Below, piece by piece: positions 11,540 through 22,325 of a stretch of 64,000 nt of DNA (positions are counted from its first letter, which is position 1; every line of letters starts with the position of its first letter). Where the stretch lies: positions 56,776,555 through 56,840,554 of the forward strand of contig CM035807.1 in assembly GCA_020466095.1 (NCBI GenBank). Reading direction: 5' to 3'. The translations under genes were made by a program, and so were the position numbers. A model generated the notes under the pieces. That model saw only the letters and a list, made by a program, of their open reading frames with translations. It ran no database searches and had not been told where the DNA came from. Source of the stretch: Chlorops oryzae (Eukaryota; Arthropoda; Insecta; Diptera; Chloropidae).

Positions 11540-12574
11540 ACATCAAAATTTGGGAAATAAGAAGGAAATTCTGGATTCCGCGCCTAGGGAAATTGTTAAA
11601 AAGATGCATATCAAATTGTAACCTTTGTAAAGTCAACCGTGCCAAGTCCAAGCAGCCGTTAATGGGGTCGCTGATAGCTGATAGGCTTACTCCGTTCATA
11701 AGGCCTTTCTCTTACACGGGTCTTGACTATTTTGGGCCCGTGAACGTAACCGTTGGACGAGACGCGAAAAGCGATGGGTAGCGCTCTTTGTTTGTATGAC
11801 CATTCGAGCTACCTAGAGGCAACGTTCGATTAGTCAACGGACGCTTTTATACTGGCTCTGCGGAATTTCATTAATCGACGTGGCACTCCCATGAAAATCC
11901 GCAGTGACAATGGGAAAAATTTTGTTGGCGCTGATCAGGAATCTAAACGGTTCGATGAGGTGTTCGATGCTCCAAGGGTTCAAGACAAACTAACGAAAAG
12001 CGGTGTCCGATTTGAGTTCAACTGCCCACATAATCCTGCAGAAGATGGTGCCTGGGAGCGTATGGTACAAAGCGTAAAAAAGGTTCTCCGCGTGATACTT
12101 AAGGAAATCGCTCCCAGAGACTACACGCTCAAAAGCCTATTGGTTGAGGCTGAAAATCTAGTAAACTCACGTCCACTAATGCATCTGCCTGTATCCTATG
12201 AGAAAGAAGAGCCATTAACGCCGAACCACTTTTTACTCGGATTGGCCAGCACTGCCCAGACACCTGCTTGCGTTGAACGGCGTATATCTCGGTAACTCCG
12301 CGACCATTTTTGGAAAAGAGGGATAATCGAATATTTGCCGACTCTCACTCGACGCTCCAAATGGTGTGTGTATACTCGTCCGTTGGCTCCTGGGGACCTC
12401 GTGCTGATCTGTGATCCCCAGGTTAGTCGCAGAGAGTGGAGAAGAGGCGTCATCGACCGAGTTTATGAAGGCGCTGACAAGGTGATTAGACGAGCGGATG
12501 TAAGAACTAACTCTGGCATTCTCAGGCGTCCGGTTTCGAAATTAGCTGTGATTGAAGTTTGTGGAGAATCGTAA
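11540..12574 (+). pseudogene. BEL-B, degenerate BEL/Pao integrase
   Basis: Forward remnants of a different BEL family: zinc-domain end (CNLCKVNRAKSKQPLMG), core start GLDYFGP, then after a frameshift near 11775 and a stop, IRSDNGKNFVGA and PAEDGAWERM (second Asp and Glu of the DDE triad), LTPNHFLLG, and a C-terminal domain after another stop at about 12295. Everything before integrase is absent; the left junction abuts truncated BEL-A at about 11518. Confidence 0.85.
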
Positions 12575-12579
12575 TCGAT

Positions 12580-12910
12580 CCACGGGGGTGGGGATCCAAT
12601 TTATTTTATGTCGCCTACTGTAATTTATCGATAAGTAGCTTTATGTTGCCCACTGTGCCTAGATGGAATGTTTTATTGTTTGTAAAGGCTGGAAATGTGC
12701 CGCAATCTTTTCCAAGCCAATTCGCTCTATTCCGTTGCTAATTCTCGCAAGCATATTCGATCAACGAGTGCTGCGAAGAAATTTAGTTTGGTTTGGACAA
12801 AGACTGCGGTAAGCTGCCCACCTCCGTAAGACTTATTTAATTCTTAATTTTACTTATAACAAAATTTGTATGGTAATTGAAATAAACATCATCAGCGAGG
12901 AATGCGCGGG
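12580..12910 (+). repeat. Possible BEL-B 3' LTR remnant
   Basis: Just after the integrase stop is a polypurine stretch (acgggggtgggga, 12582-12594) followed by AT-rich non-coding sequence with an aataaa signal near 12878. This is the expected place for a 3' LTR, but no partner LTR or clear end is visible. Confidence 0.35.
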
Positions 12911-13950
12911 ATCTAAAGGAACGTGAAGAAATACTTAATAAATTATTAATTTCCTCACCGCTTGATTTCGCATTTGTCAATATTTCAGTATCGCCGACAA
13001 TCAGCGAATTGCGGAGTTAAATTCGCTGTCCTTCCAAAGCTTAGTCTCGGACACTACATAATCCTTGATGAAATTTTTCAGTACACCAGAATAACTTTTT
13101 GAAACGCATGCATGGACCTCAAGTGGCCGTAAGAGACAAAAAATGGAGGACTACGAATGTACTTTCGAGCGGCAGAAAGGTTCATCCAAGCAACTTGGGC
13201 CCGAATATACAAAGACTCATCTAATCAATTTCTCCCTTTAAATATGGATTATCGCTCATTGGAAAGGGGCTTGGTTTTCGGTGTACAAAGTCTCAAGTCT
13301 GGCGAAACGTGCTAACCAAAGCGCCACTGTGAAGGGGCTTAGACTTATAAAGAGGTTAAGCTTGTATCAGAAAAGTAAAAAAGAATAATCAAAATAAAAA
13401 AGATTTGAAATTTGTTCTCGGGCGTTCTGTTTCTTAAAAAAATACAACAATTTGCTCATGCAGGGTTATGTAATGGTTTTTTGGATTGCACATTTTTTGA
13501 GTTTGGAGCTGAAAACATAGAAGAGCCTGTTCAATCCTCTCTTTTTTATATAGACTTTGCTAAATGGATTTTCGCTCCCAAAATTTATAAATTTATGAGT
13601 GATGCTCGACGTCCATAATGCCAAAAACACACATGGCAAATTTCTGCAACCTACATAAACTCAGCTTATTTCACTTAAAAATTGGACGAATGAAGTGCGG
13701 AAGGTTAGTTTCCGTTGATCTAAATACACACTTTGAAGCATATCTTAATTTCAGGCCCATAGCATTTTTTTAACCATACCTTATTTCACGCAACTCTAGG
13801 AATTTTATATTGATCTGAAAAACATTTAACTTTATTGGAACGTCCAAACAAAAACTGTTTCAACGGGGGTTTGTTTTTTGGTGTTATAATTTATTTTCCT
13901 ATATTTTCGATAAACCAGCCACTAAGCTATCTTTCAATTCAAGTACATTT
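12911..13950. other. No gene seen
   Basis: AT-rich sequence with only short, unconvincing ORFs. I recognise no domain, repeat or RNA gene here. Confidence 0.5.
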
Positions 13951-14088
13951 AGGGCCGTTTTCTCATCTGTTTTTATCTGTAAGTTAAATTATCCTGATGA
14001 TAATTTCATACAAATTTGATTAATAAGTCAAAGAAATTGAAATTTAACTGGCAGATAGAGATTAAAAGTAGGACGAGAAAACGGCCCT
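13951..14088. mobile_element. 138-bp MITE with 17-bp terminal inverted repeats
   Basis: The ends are agggccgttttctcatc and, reverse-complemented, agggccgttttctcgtc (one mismatch in 17). The interior is AT-rich and non-coding. Flanks (ttt / taa) leave the target duplication unclear. It is a miniature DNA transposon, dependent on an unknown transposase. Confidence 0.7.
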
Positions 14089-14237
14089 TAAACTATCACA
14101 CTGAGTTAACATTGGTTAACACTTAAAACACACCTTTCAACTATCCTTCGTACAAATTTAGCACTTCGATCATTTAAGGCCAGTCGTAGGTAGAAAAAAA
14201 AAATCCTGCCTACGTCGGCTGCAATTTTTTTTTCAAT

Positions 14238-14395
14238 TACCACTAAAAAGTAGTGATAGTGCAATTTCGATTTTAAATACCACTACCCATGTAGTGGTAG
14301 CACAATTCTTTTACTAAACTACCACTAACCATATAGTGGTAATTAAATATTAATCCAACTACCACAAAAAGAAATTGTAGTGCAATTTCAAATGA
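14238..14395. repeat. Four tandem 40-42 bp units, each with a TACCACTA hairpin
   Basis: Units begin with taccac at 14238, 14278, 14320 and 14360. Units 2 and 3 contain near-perfect palindromes (taccactacccatgtagtggta at 14278-14299; the match at 14320-14341). Units 1 and 4 are decayed versions. No coding potential. Confidence 0.8.
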
Positions 14396-14459
14396 GCACT
14401 GAACGAATGTGGGCATGTATGCTTTCCAGACCTGGGCAAACCCAATTAAAAAATTTTTC

Positions 14460-14606
14460 AATTACAATTATGTACTTGTAATTGTAATTGAAAATTTTTC
14501 ATGTACTTAATTGTTATCGAAAAATTTGCAAAAACAATTACAAGTAATTGTAATTGAAAGACCTCAATTACAATTACAAGTAGTTGTAATTGAAACACCT
14601 CAATTA
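14460..14606. repeat. Palindromic AATTAC/GTAATT array, left arm
   Basis: Repeated caattacaattac / gtaattgtaattg blocks, each self-complementary around a short centre. The inner end (ttgaaacacctcaatta, then an aagtaggaaa motif) recurs in inverted orientation at about 16675-16708. The two arrays therefore form the arms of a larger inverted-repeat structure with a mariner inside. 14607-15118 between array and mariner holds no recognisable gene. Confidence 0.7.
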
Positions 14607-15120
14607 AATTACACAAAACAAGTAGGAAATCTTTCAGCCCAACGTTCTCTCAAACTCATATCTATATCGCAATATCCCTTTCGGAAATATGTCGTTGGAC
14701 ACCATAACTAGCATTAAGTCTTCGATGACATTTTTAATGATACGTGCGTGCTTCAAGAAGGCCTTTTGTTCAATCATCCAAACATGCTGGTTTACTTCAG
14801 TGACTTAAACGTCTTGCTCAGATACCGAGAGTTCCTGCACTAGCTCATGAGTTCGAGTCTCGGCCGAGCCGAAGAAATAAAAAAGTAAAAACACAGAAAT
14901 AGAAAAATTAAAAAAGAATAAAATTTTTATGCGATGGAGATACTTCGTTAGCATCCTTAAAAAATTTTCCTACGATTCGCCAAGTGTTTTAACGATCCAA
15001 TATGCCACTAACATCGTCTGGCTCATTTGAACGATTATTTTGATTTGCTGGAATTGTTTTGGCACCTCGACGCAGTTTGGAGGACGGGAATTTTGAAAAG
15101 TTAGTTTTGCTTAAAGCTTA

Positions 15121-16413
15121 ACAGGTTGGCTGATAAGTCCCCGGTCTAACAAAGAAAAACACATTTTTTTGTCAAAATTCGTTGTTATTATTCAACATAG
15201 TTCCCCTCAAGAGCGATACAACGATTATAACGACCTTCCAATTTTTTGATACCATTTTGGTAGTACTCCTTCGGTTTTGCCTCAAAATAGGCCTCAGTTT
15301 CGGCGATCACCTCTTCATTGCAGCCAAATTTTTTCCCTGCGAGCATCCTTTTGAAGTCTGAGAACAAGAAAAAGTCACTGGGGGCCAGATCTGGAGAATA
15401 CGGTGGGTGGGGAAGCAATTCGAAGCCTAATTCATGAATTTTTGCCATCGTTCTCAATGACTTGTGGCACGGTGCGTTGTCTTGGTGGAACAACATTTTT
15501 TTCTTCTTCATATGGGGCCGTTTTGCCGCGATTTCGACCTTCAAACGCTCCAATGACGACATATAATAGTCACTGTTGATGGTTTTTCCCTTCTCAAGAT
15601 AATCGATAAAAATTATTCCATGCCCATCCCAAAAAACAGAGGCCATTACTTTGCCAGCGGACTTTTGAGTCTTTCCACGCTTCGGAGACGGTTCAACGAT
15701 CGCTGTCCAATCAGCCGACTGTCGATTGGACTCAGGAGTGTAGTGATAGAGCCATGTTTCCTCCATTGTCACATATCGACGCAAAAACTCGGGTGTATTG
15801 CGAGTTAACAGCTGCAAACACCGCTCAGAATCATCAACACGTTGTTGTTTTTGGTCAAATGTGAGCTCGCGCGGCACCCATTTTGCACAGAGCTTTTTCA
15901 GATCCAAATATTGATGAATGATATGACCAACACGTTCCTTTGATATCTTTAAGGCCTCTGCTATCTCGATCAACTTCATTTTACGGTCATTCAAAATCAT
16001 TTTGTGAATTTTTTTGATGTTTTCGTCGGTAACCACCTCTTTCGGGCGTCCACTGCGTTGACCGTCCTCCGTGCTCATTTCACCACGCTTGAATTTTGCA
16101 TACCAATCAATTATTGTTGATTTTCCTGGGGCAGAGTCCGGAAACTCATTATCAAGCCAAGTTTTTGCTTCCACTGTATTTTTTCCCTTCAGAAAACAGT
16201 ATTTTATCAAAACACAAAATTCCTTTTTTTCCATTTTTTTCACAATAACAAAAGTTGCTTCACAAAAGACGCTCTATCTCACAAACTAATTGACTTACAG
16301 ACGTCAAATTTTGACACGAATCATTTGAAGGTTGCCAATATATAAAAATTATATGCATTTAATACTAGCGACGCCATCTATGTGTCAGAGCGAGGACTTA
16401 TCAGCCAACCTGT
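15121..16413 (-). mobile_element. Mariner 1, full-length Himar1-like (irritans subfamily)
   Basis: A 1293-bp element flanked by TA dinucleotides (15119-15120, 16414-16415). The ends are near-perfect inverted repeats starting acaggttggctgataagtcc, the irritans-subfamily terminus. It encodes a full-length transposase on the minus strand. It is the best preserved of five mariners in the window. Confidence 0.95.
15188..16234 (-). CDS. Mariner 1 transposase with altered catalytic residue
   Basis: From the ATG at 16234 the protein has 348 residues, the usual Himar1 length. The N-terminal half carries the helix-turn-helix DNA-binding motifs, then WVPREL and the DD34D catalytic domain: HQDNAPCH (Asp252) and YSPDLAPSDFF (Asp287). 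The first catalytic position, normally TMDETW as in the sibling copies, reads TMEETW (Glu158; codon GAG instead of GAT). The reading frame is intact, but loss of a metal-binding Asp predicts weak or no transposition. It could still bind inverted repeats and act as a dominant negative; that is inference. Confidence 0.95.
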   Translation of the reverse strand: MEKKEFCVLIKYCFLKGKNTVEAKTWLDNEFPDSAPGKSTIIDWYAKFKRGEMSTEDGQRSGRPKEVVTDENIKKIHKMILNDRKMKLIEIAEALKISKERVGHIIHQYLDLKKLCAKWVPRELTFDQKQQRVDDSERCLQLLTRNTPEFLRRYVTMEETWLYHYTPESNRQSADWTAIVEPSPKRGKTQKSAGKVMASVFWDGHGIIFIDYLEKGKTINSDYYMSSLERLKVEIAAKRPHMKKKKMLFHQDNAPCHKSLRTMAKIHELGFELLPHPPYSPDLAPSDFFLFSDFKRMLAGKKFGCNEEVIAETEAYFEAKPKEYYQNGIKKLEGRYNRCIALEGNYVE

Positions 16414-16689
16414 TACAATAGCTTTAACTAATATGTTATAAATTAAACAAAAATTTTTTTTTTCAATCTATTGTACATCCAGTAAATCGGAAAACTTTTG
16501 TTATGTAAAAAGTGTTAAAAATAAATATTTATTAAATAAAAACAGCTTATTTTTAATAACGTTAATACATATATTTTACACGAATATTATGATCAATTGG
16601 TTTAAAAATGTTTGGGGAAACGGCTCATCTAAGCCGTATAAATGTTTAAATTTATAAACAAAACAACCTTTCCTACTTCTTTTTCAATG

Positions 16690-16905
16690 TAATTGAGGTG
16701 TTTCAATTACAATTACTTGTAATTGGAAAATTTTTAATTACAATTACTTGTATTTGCAATTGAGAAAATTCAATTACAATTACATGTTATTGTAATTGAG
16801 AAAATTCAATTACAATTAGTTGTAATTGGATATCTTTCAATTACAATTGAATTATTGTAATTAGAAAATTTTCAAATACAATTACGAGTAATTGTAATTG
16901 TTTTT
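16690..16905. repeat. Palindromic AATTAC/GTAATT array, right arm
   Basis: Six or so imperfect repeats of ttcaattacaattac...gtaattgag. The inner end (taattgaggtgtttcaa, preceded by a cctacttc motif) is the inverse of the left arm's inner end. 16416-16689 between the mariner and this array is AT-rich and has no gene. Confidence 0.7.
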
Positions 16906-18040
16906 TTTTCACTCATTTTCTTGATCGGTCCATTATTATACCTGCAATATTAAGGTATTTCACAAAAATTTTCCAGAACTGTTCTGGAAACAGTGTTTCC
17001 AGACATTCCACTGAAATTTGGAGTTTGAGCGTATACTTAAGAATCCGATTTGATTGTAAAGAAATTGGAAAACGGGCATGCCAAAGGGGGGTGCTCATAA
17101 AGTGCTCATGCGTCGGCATATGAGGCTCTTTGCTTTTGCCTTGATGGTCGTGGTTTTGGTGCCTGTTTTACAATATATTCAAATATATGTAGTTTATCTT
17201 TGCATTGCTTATTAGAATATAACACTTTATTAAATATGCGTTTTAAGGGGTTTCCCGATAATATCGTCTTTAACTAATTTTTTTTTTGTTTATTTTGTTT
17301 TTTTTGTTTTTGTTTTTATAGCATTTTGATCAATTAAAAACTAACATTTCATTTTTATAACATTCATATTATGTATATTAGGTGGGCCTTGAGTGGCGCA
17401 ACTACGTAATGTGCGAATTACGCAGTACTCCGCGTCAGTGCCGTGCTTGTGTTATCATGGTAACACTACTGTTTTCATAAATATTCGCACGTCTGCACTG
17501 CCGTGACAAAAAAGTTTTTGAAAAAAAGACGGCTGAAATTTTTTAAAGGTAGATATCGCCGAGGTCATCATATCTCGAAGTTGCTCAAAATTTTCTCCTA
17601 GCCTGAAATCTACTTCGTGACAAAGCCCGAAAAAAGTTTATTATTTCTGGAAGTACTCAAATTTGAAAATTTCTGGCAAATTTTGATAACTCATTTTCCA
17701 ACAGAAAAATTTAAATTTTAAAGAATATTAGGGGTATTCACCAACGCGTCGGAAAATCGAAAAATTTCAACTGCTTAAAAAGTTTGGTCAGATAAAAAAA
17801 GTTTAAATTTTTTTTAAGAAGTCGCAATTTTACGATTTTTCGTATTTCCAACGTTTTTAACACGTCTTTGTGAATACCTCATTCACATATTATATATGTG
17901 ATATTTATATATATCATTATTCCAAATTTTGAGATATATGCCCGGATATACAACACGATGTGTACCTGTTTCAACTTTTCATCAGCTTATAATTTTATTT
18001 AATAAAATTTATTTTAACTAAATAATTTGTTTTGTTTCAG
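16906..18040. other. Non-coding, with one diverged dispersed repeat
   Basis: No gene is visible. About 16985-17100 resembles 19190-19270 (shared ttggaatttgagcgtata and later aaagtgggattggcaaaggg-like words), so it is a diverged copy of a dispersed repeat. The last part, with a pyrimidine tract ending tttgtttcag, is the intron end before the VLCAD exon. Confidence 0.5.
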
Positions 18041-18242
18041 GTGTTGCTTATCGACGGCACCTCAGCAAAAAACTCTTGAAAGTAAAGAAGATGTTACACA
18101 AAGAGTAAATGAGTCTTTCATGGCCAACATATTTCGTGGGAACATTGTGCCCAATCAAGTGTTCCCATTTCCCGATGTGCTATCCGCGGAACAAAAAGAA
18201 TTAACAACAAGTTTGGTTGATCCATTTGAAAGGTTTTTCTTA
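18041..18242 (+). CDS. Internal exon of very-long-chain acyl-CoA dehydrogenase (VLCAD)
   Basis: A 202-bp open exon bounded by an acceptor (tttgtttcag/gt at 18040/18041) and a donor (ctta/gtaagt at 18242/18243). Its translation includes ESFMANIFRGN, QVFPFPDVL and a following LVDPFERFF, which matches the N-terminal region of animal VLCAD (family pattern KSFAVGMFKG, QVFPYPSVL, VSRFFEEVNDPA). VLCAD starts mitochondrial beta-oxidation of long-chain acyl-CoA at the inner membrane. No neighbouring exon is visible: the next expected block (EVNDPA...) was not found downstream. Either the flanking introns are very long and full of transposons, or this is an orphan exon left by rearrangement. Confidence 0.8.
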
Positions 18243-20740
18243 GTAAGTTTATTTTTTTTTAAATAATTTAATTAAAATAGTTTTAAAAATATTGTAGGAA
18301 AGCACATGTTTAATCTGCAATAAACATTATACAGAAACTATTTTCCAAAAGATTTTTATTTTTAAAATAATCATATCATGTCTGTTGAACCAGGGACAAT
18401 TACTCTAACGACAAGTCGCGCGCCCATAAAATTAAATGTCCAAAGAAAATTTTGCTATTGCACCATTATAATGCCAGCATGGGAGCGAAAAGCTAAAATT
18501 TTTCTCTCAATTCTATTTTTAGAATCGGCTTTTTCGTTTTTCGCTCCGTTTGTTTTACCCGACACACTCTGTGTCGAGAGTATATTCCGTTTGTGTGGTT
18601 GTGTGTAACACCCAGAACCAATCGAGAAAGAATATACACTGTACATATAGAAATGATCAGCGTCACCAGGAGATTCGATTTAGCCATGTCCGTCCGTCTG
18701 TCTGTCCATCTGTTTGTATACAGTTTTATTATCGAAGGAGTTGAGCTATATTGACCAAATTTGGTATGAGTGTTCACGAGAACATGAGTAAGAATAAGTT
18801 CGAGAATGGACCAGATCAGACAATTTTTTTGGGTACCTCCAGTACTAGGGTCTGTTCCGACAATCACAAAAAAACAACTCTAAAATCGAAAACTTTCAAG
18901 ATATTTTGATTAAGTTTGACATTTGAAAATGTTTAAAAGCAAGATATATGATCTCAAAAGTTTGGAAAAGTGGGGGTGGCAGAAAGCCTTTTTTCGAAAA
19001 TTATCTCCTACACCCATAAATTAAAATGGGACTTGAACGAAATTTGGCACTTATGCTACCTTTTTAGACTTTAACATCCTTCCAAAAAATGTCCTTGATC
19101 AGTCTATTATTAAGGGCACCTCTAGTAGTAAGGTCTGTCACGAAAATCTCAAAAGCACCTCAAAATCGGACTTTTTCGAAATATTTCAATGAAACTTGGA
19201 ATTTGAGCGTATATTTTAGCGTCCGATTAGAAATAAAAAAGTTAAAAAGTGGGATTGGCAAAGGGTCGGTTTTTATAAAGAAATTTAAAAAAAATGGCCC
19301 CTAATGGACTAAGAAGCCTGGTGAATATTCTTTCTTATTGGTCCTGTTTCTTGAGCGTGGTTTAAAAATTATTTCAACATATGTGTCTGTATCGGGTATT
19401 TTATTGTGAAGATGGCCTGACTTTAACACCCTTACTTGTTTTTCGTTGCAATAGTATATAAAAGCGCCAATTATTGATTAAAATTCGGAGCAACGTGAAA
19501 ACACTCCACACAATATCAAAAAAATATTATGTTTTGATAAGATCGTATATAAGTACGGTCTTTCTAAATTTTTATGAAATTTGCAGCCATAGATCCATTT
19601 TTATAGCCAAAAATAATTTTGGGTGGTATTGGTGATGGGTGATGGGAGGGGCAAGTTTTGTCCGTCCATGTCCGTCTGTTTGTATACAGTTTTCTTATCG
19701 AAGCAGTTGGGCTAACTTGACGAAGTTTGGTATGCGCACTCACAGGTACATGAGTGAAAACAAGTTCGAGAATGGACCCGATCGGATTTTAAGGGGTACC
19801 TGCAGTACAAGGGTATATCCCAAGGTAAAATGTTCGTGTTTTGATCAAGCTTAAAAAATGAATAAAGGACCTTTTTGGGCTTTCCACTCATAGTGCAATG
19901 ATTCTTAGAAAAATTAATTTTTTTCCAACAGAGCGCGTTATAAGAAAATCTATCTCAATTTACTCTAGTTATAAGTGGTATCCAAGCAGTCTCGGAAATA
20001 GCTAGGAGCACAATTTTCCCGCGGAAATTTTGTATATATGCTTGAACGTGTTGGGACAATTGCAAGCAACAAGAAGAGCAAGAAAAACAGCAAATCATAA
20101 ACACTAAGCTTTTGTCACACGCGTATCGATTGCGCAATATCAAGAAATCGAAGTAAGCCAAGCAGAGCTTAAGCAATCGAACCGAAAACGCAAGCGGGTT
20201 ATGAGGCCACAGCGCAGCACAGATGACCGAATAATGATCCAAATATGCTGAGGTAGCAGCGATTAGTGAGGACAGAGGCAGTGTTTTCACTATGAAAGAT
20301 GTTGATCAACCAACGTTCTAGGTAGTGAATCGTCGGCTCAGTCTTCAGTCAATCATCTTTAAACTAAATTAAGTTAAAATATTATATAATTTATTTAGTA
20401 GTTAATAAAGACTGGTTAAATCGAATTCAACGCGTTTCTCTTAGAAAGGACCAGGATCGGAAGGAAAACGACCCGTATGCAAAGCGTTTGTAAAAATTTT
20501 ATTTTATTATATTTTATTTCTGAGCTCGCGAAATTTCCGAGGGCGAAAATTTTGCGTACCTGCTTGAATACCACTATTATGTCTCTAGTCAAAGCACTAT
20601 TGGCATTTTATTTACTCACGAGGTTTAAATAGAATTGTCTAAGGCGAAGTTAATTGGTTTCGAATAGAAGCGGGAAGAAATTCTGCATTAGTTCAAATTA
20701 GTTTTTTAGCATTGTCATGTTAAATATGAGCATAATTTCT
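18243..20740. other. Non-coding with dispersed repeat copies
   Basis: Two diverged copies of one repeat lie at about 18680-18850 and 19655-19830 (tccgtctgtttgtatacagtttt...atcgaag, then acaagttcgagaatggac...cgat). About 19970-20480 has LTR-like traits (aataaag near 20405) but no partner. The rest shows no gene; ORFs are short and lack domains. Some of this may be VLCAD intron. Confidence 0.45.
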
Positions 20741-22325
20741 CGAAACGATTCCCCCCCCTTCAACTTTACTTGTTTTGTTGAATCTTCTCTTTGGAACTAG
20801 CAACCAGTAGGCAAATCTTTATTCTGAATAACTTAACTACTAAACATACTATATAAAGCAGCTTTTTCAATTGAATAACCTGGGCTGGTGGCGATTTTGT
20901 GTGTTTCGGTACGGACGCAGATTGCGCATTTTAGTGTGGTTTAACCGAGATTCAGCTTTGTAAATAGCGATGAGCACGAGCCAGGTGCTTCAAATAGAGT
21001 TAATTCTTGATTGTCTACTCTGTTGGTAGTGATGCTCGCACGAGCAAAGTGTCTCAATATGTGTGAATCCTTGATTAGATGAGCGTCTGGCATGCACGAT
21101 TGACGTGGAACCAAAAGAGACTAGGTATTATACATGTTCCCATTTTTAGAAGATTGTGTGCCTCGCAGTTTGGTTCTATGTTCCTATGTCCCGGTAGTCA
21201 GACGATGGATACCGAGAAATATTCTGCTATCTCGTTAAGAGATATCCGGCAATCTTAGACAAGTTTCGATGTGGATTAAGGCCCCTCGGAGGATTTTACA
21301 GCCGCCTGGCAACGACAGATTGCGTTCGGTCGCGCAGTGGCGATCTTTGCCTGCTATCGGAGAAGTGATGTTGGAGTGTGAACAATTCCTTGGTGGGTTT
21401 AGTCCTTAGCGCCCTAGTTATCAACAGAGCGGACTGTCTTCTGACCTTGTCCAGAGTTGAAGATACGAAGATTTCTCCGTAACTGGCCACCAACAGGTTC
21501 AGCTGTAGAGAAGAATAGGTTCTACAACTGCTTGATAAAGCTAAAGTACAGATTTGGGGTCAATCCCCATTTTGCGCATATTGACCTTTTGCAGCAATAT
21601 AGTGCGCATAGCGCTTTTCTCGCCCTCTCCTTGGTGTTTTTCTCCCTAAAAATTTGGAGTCCAGTATAAGTCCCAAGAACTTGACTTGGTTATTTTTACC
21701 GTAAAATAACCCCATTAACTGTTGGTAGGTTAAAGGAAGGAATCTTGCACCTCCTGGTGAAGAGTACTGGTTCAGTTTTGCTGGGGCTTATCCCCACGCC
21801 AGGCTCTCCGCTCCAGCGGAAGAGTGTTCTCAGATGCTGAGACATCATGTCTGAGATGGTGTCAAGCTGTTTTCCCGATACGGATAAGGCAATATCGTCC
21901 GCATCCGCTAAAACGTTCCATCCGCTGGCATCGAGTTTCGCAAATAGGGAGCTTAAAGCTATCATCTAGAGAAGTGCTGAGAGGACACCTCTTTGCGGTG
22001 TTTCTCTTACCACTTTTCTGGTGAGTTGTGTGTTTCCTAAGGATGAGGTAGTCGTCCTATCGATGAGTAGGCTACCCACTAAGTATTTGATGCTACTATC
22101 AACCCCTAGCTGAGACAGAGCAGACGTAACAGCTTGTAGGCAGACATTATTCAACGCTCCTTCCATGTCTAGGAAAGCGGTAAGCGTGTACTTCTTGTGG
22201 GAGAGAGACTTTTCAATCTATTGAGTCATTTTGTGCAGTGCTGTCTGCACCGACTTGCCTTTACTATAGGCATGCTGTGAGCCAGATAAATTTTTGGTAT
22301 CCAGGGTATCATTTGTGAAGGAGCC
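20741..22325 (-). pseudogene. LINE-C remnant, RT C-terminal half (R1/LOA-like)
   Basis: Minus-strand RT fragments: HAYSKGKSVQTALH, then a DMEGALNNV palm motif, RQTPQRGVLS-like SALL block and ADADDIAL catalytic box, followed by downstream thumb-like sequence (VRRQSALLITRALRT). Several frames are broken. The matching upstream RT fingers lie at 30923-31070, on the far side of BEL-C, which split this LINE. 20741-21200 is presumed 3' end and contains an imperfect repeat (gatgagcacgag / gatgctcgcacgag); its limit is uncertain. Confidence 0.75.

Noticed and set aside
12905..13620. Small ORF at 13412-13618 as a gene
   Set aside because: Short, no start context, no homology that I can recognise, and no neighbouring splice or poly(A) signals.
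14820..14875. tRNA-like B box (gttcgagtctcg) suggesting a tRNA or SINE
   Set aside because: No A box or cloverleaf at the correct spacing, and no tail or repeat copy found in the window.
14440..16905. CRISPR-like array
   Set aside because: Repeats are palindromic AT-rich microsatellite units without unique spacers, in a eukaryotic context.
18378..18867. Overlapping ORFs on both strands near 18.4-18.9 kb
   Set aside because: They coincide with a dispersed tccgtctgtctg repeat, no domains, and several frames are open by chance.
19970..20560. Solo LTR
   Set aside because: Has an aataaag signal, but no TG..CA ends with target duplication could be defined and no partner exists in the window.
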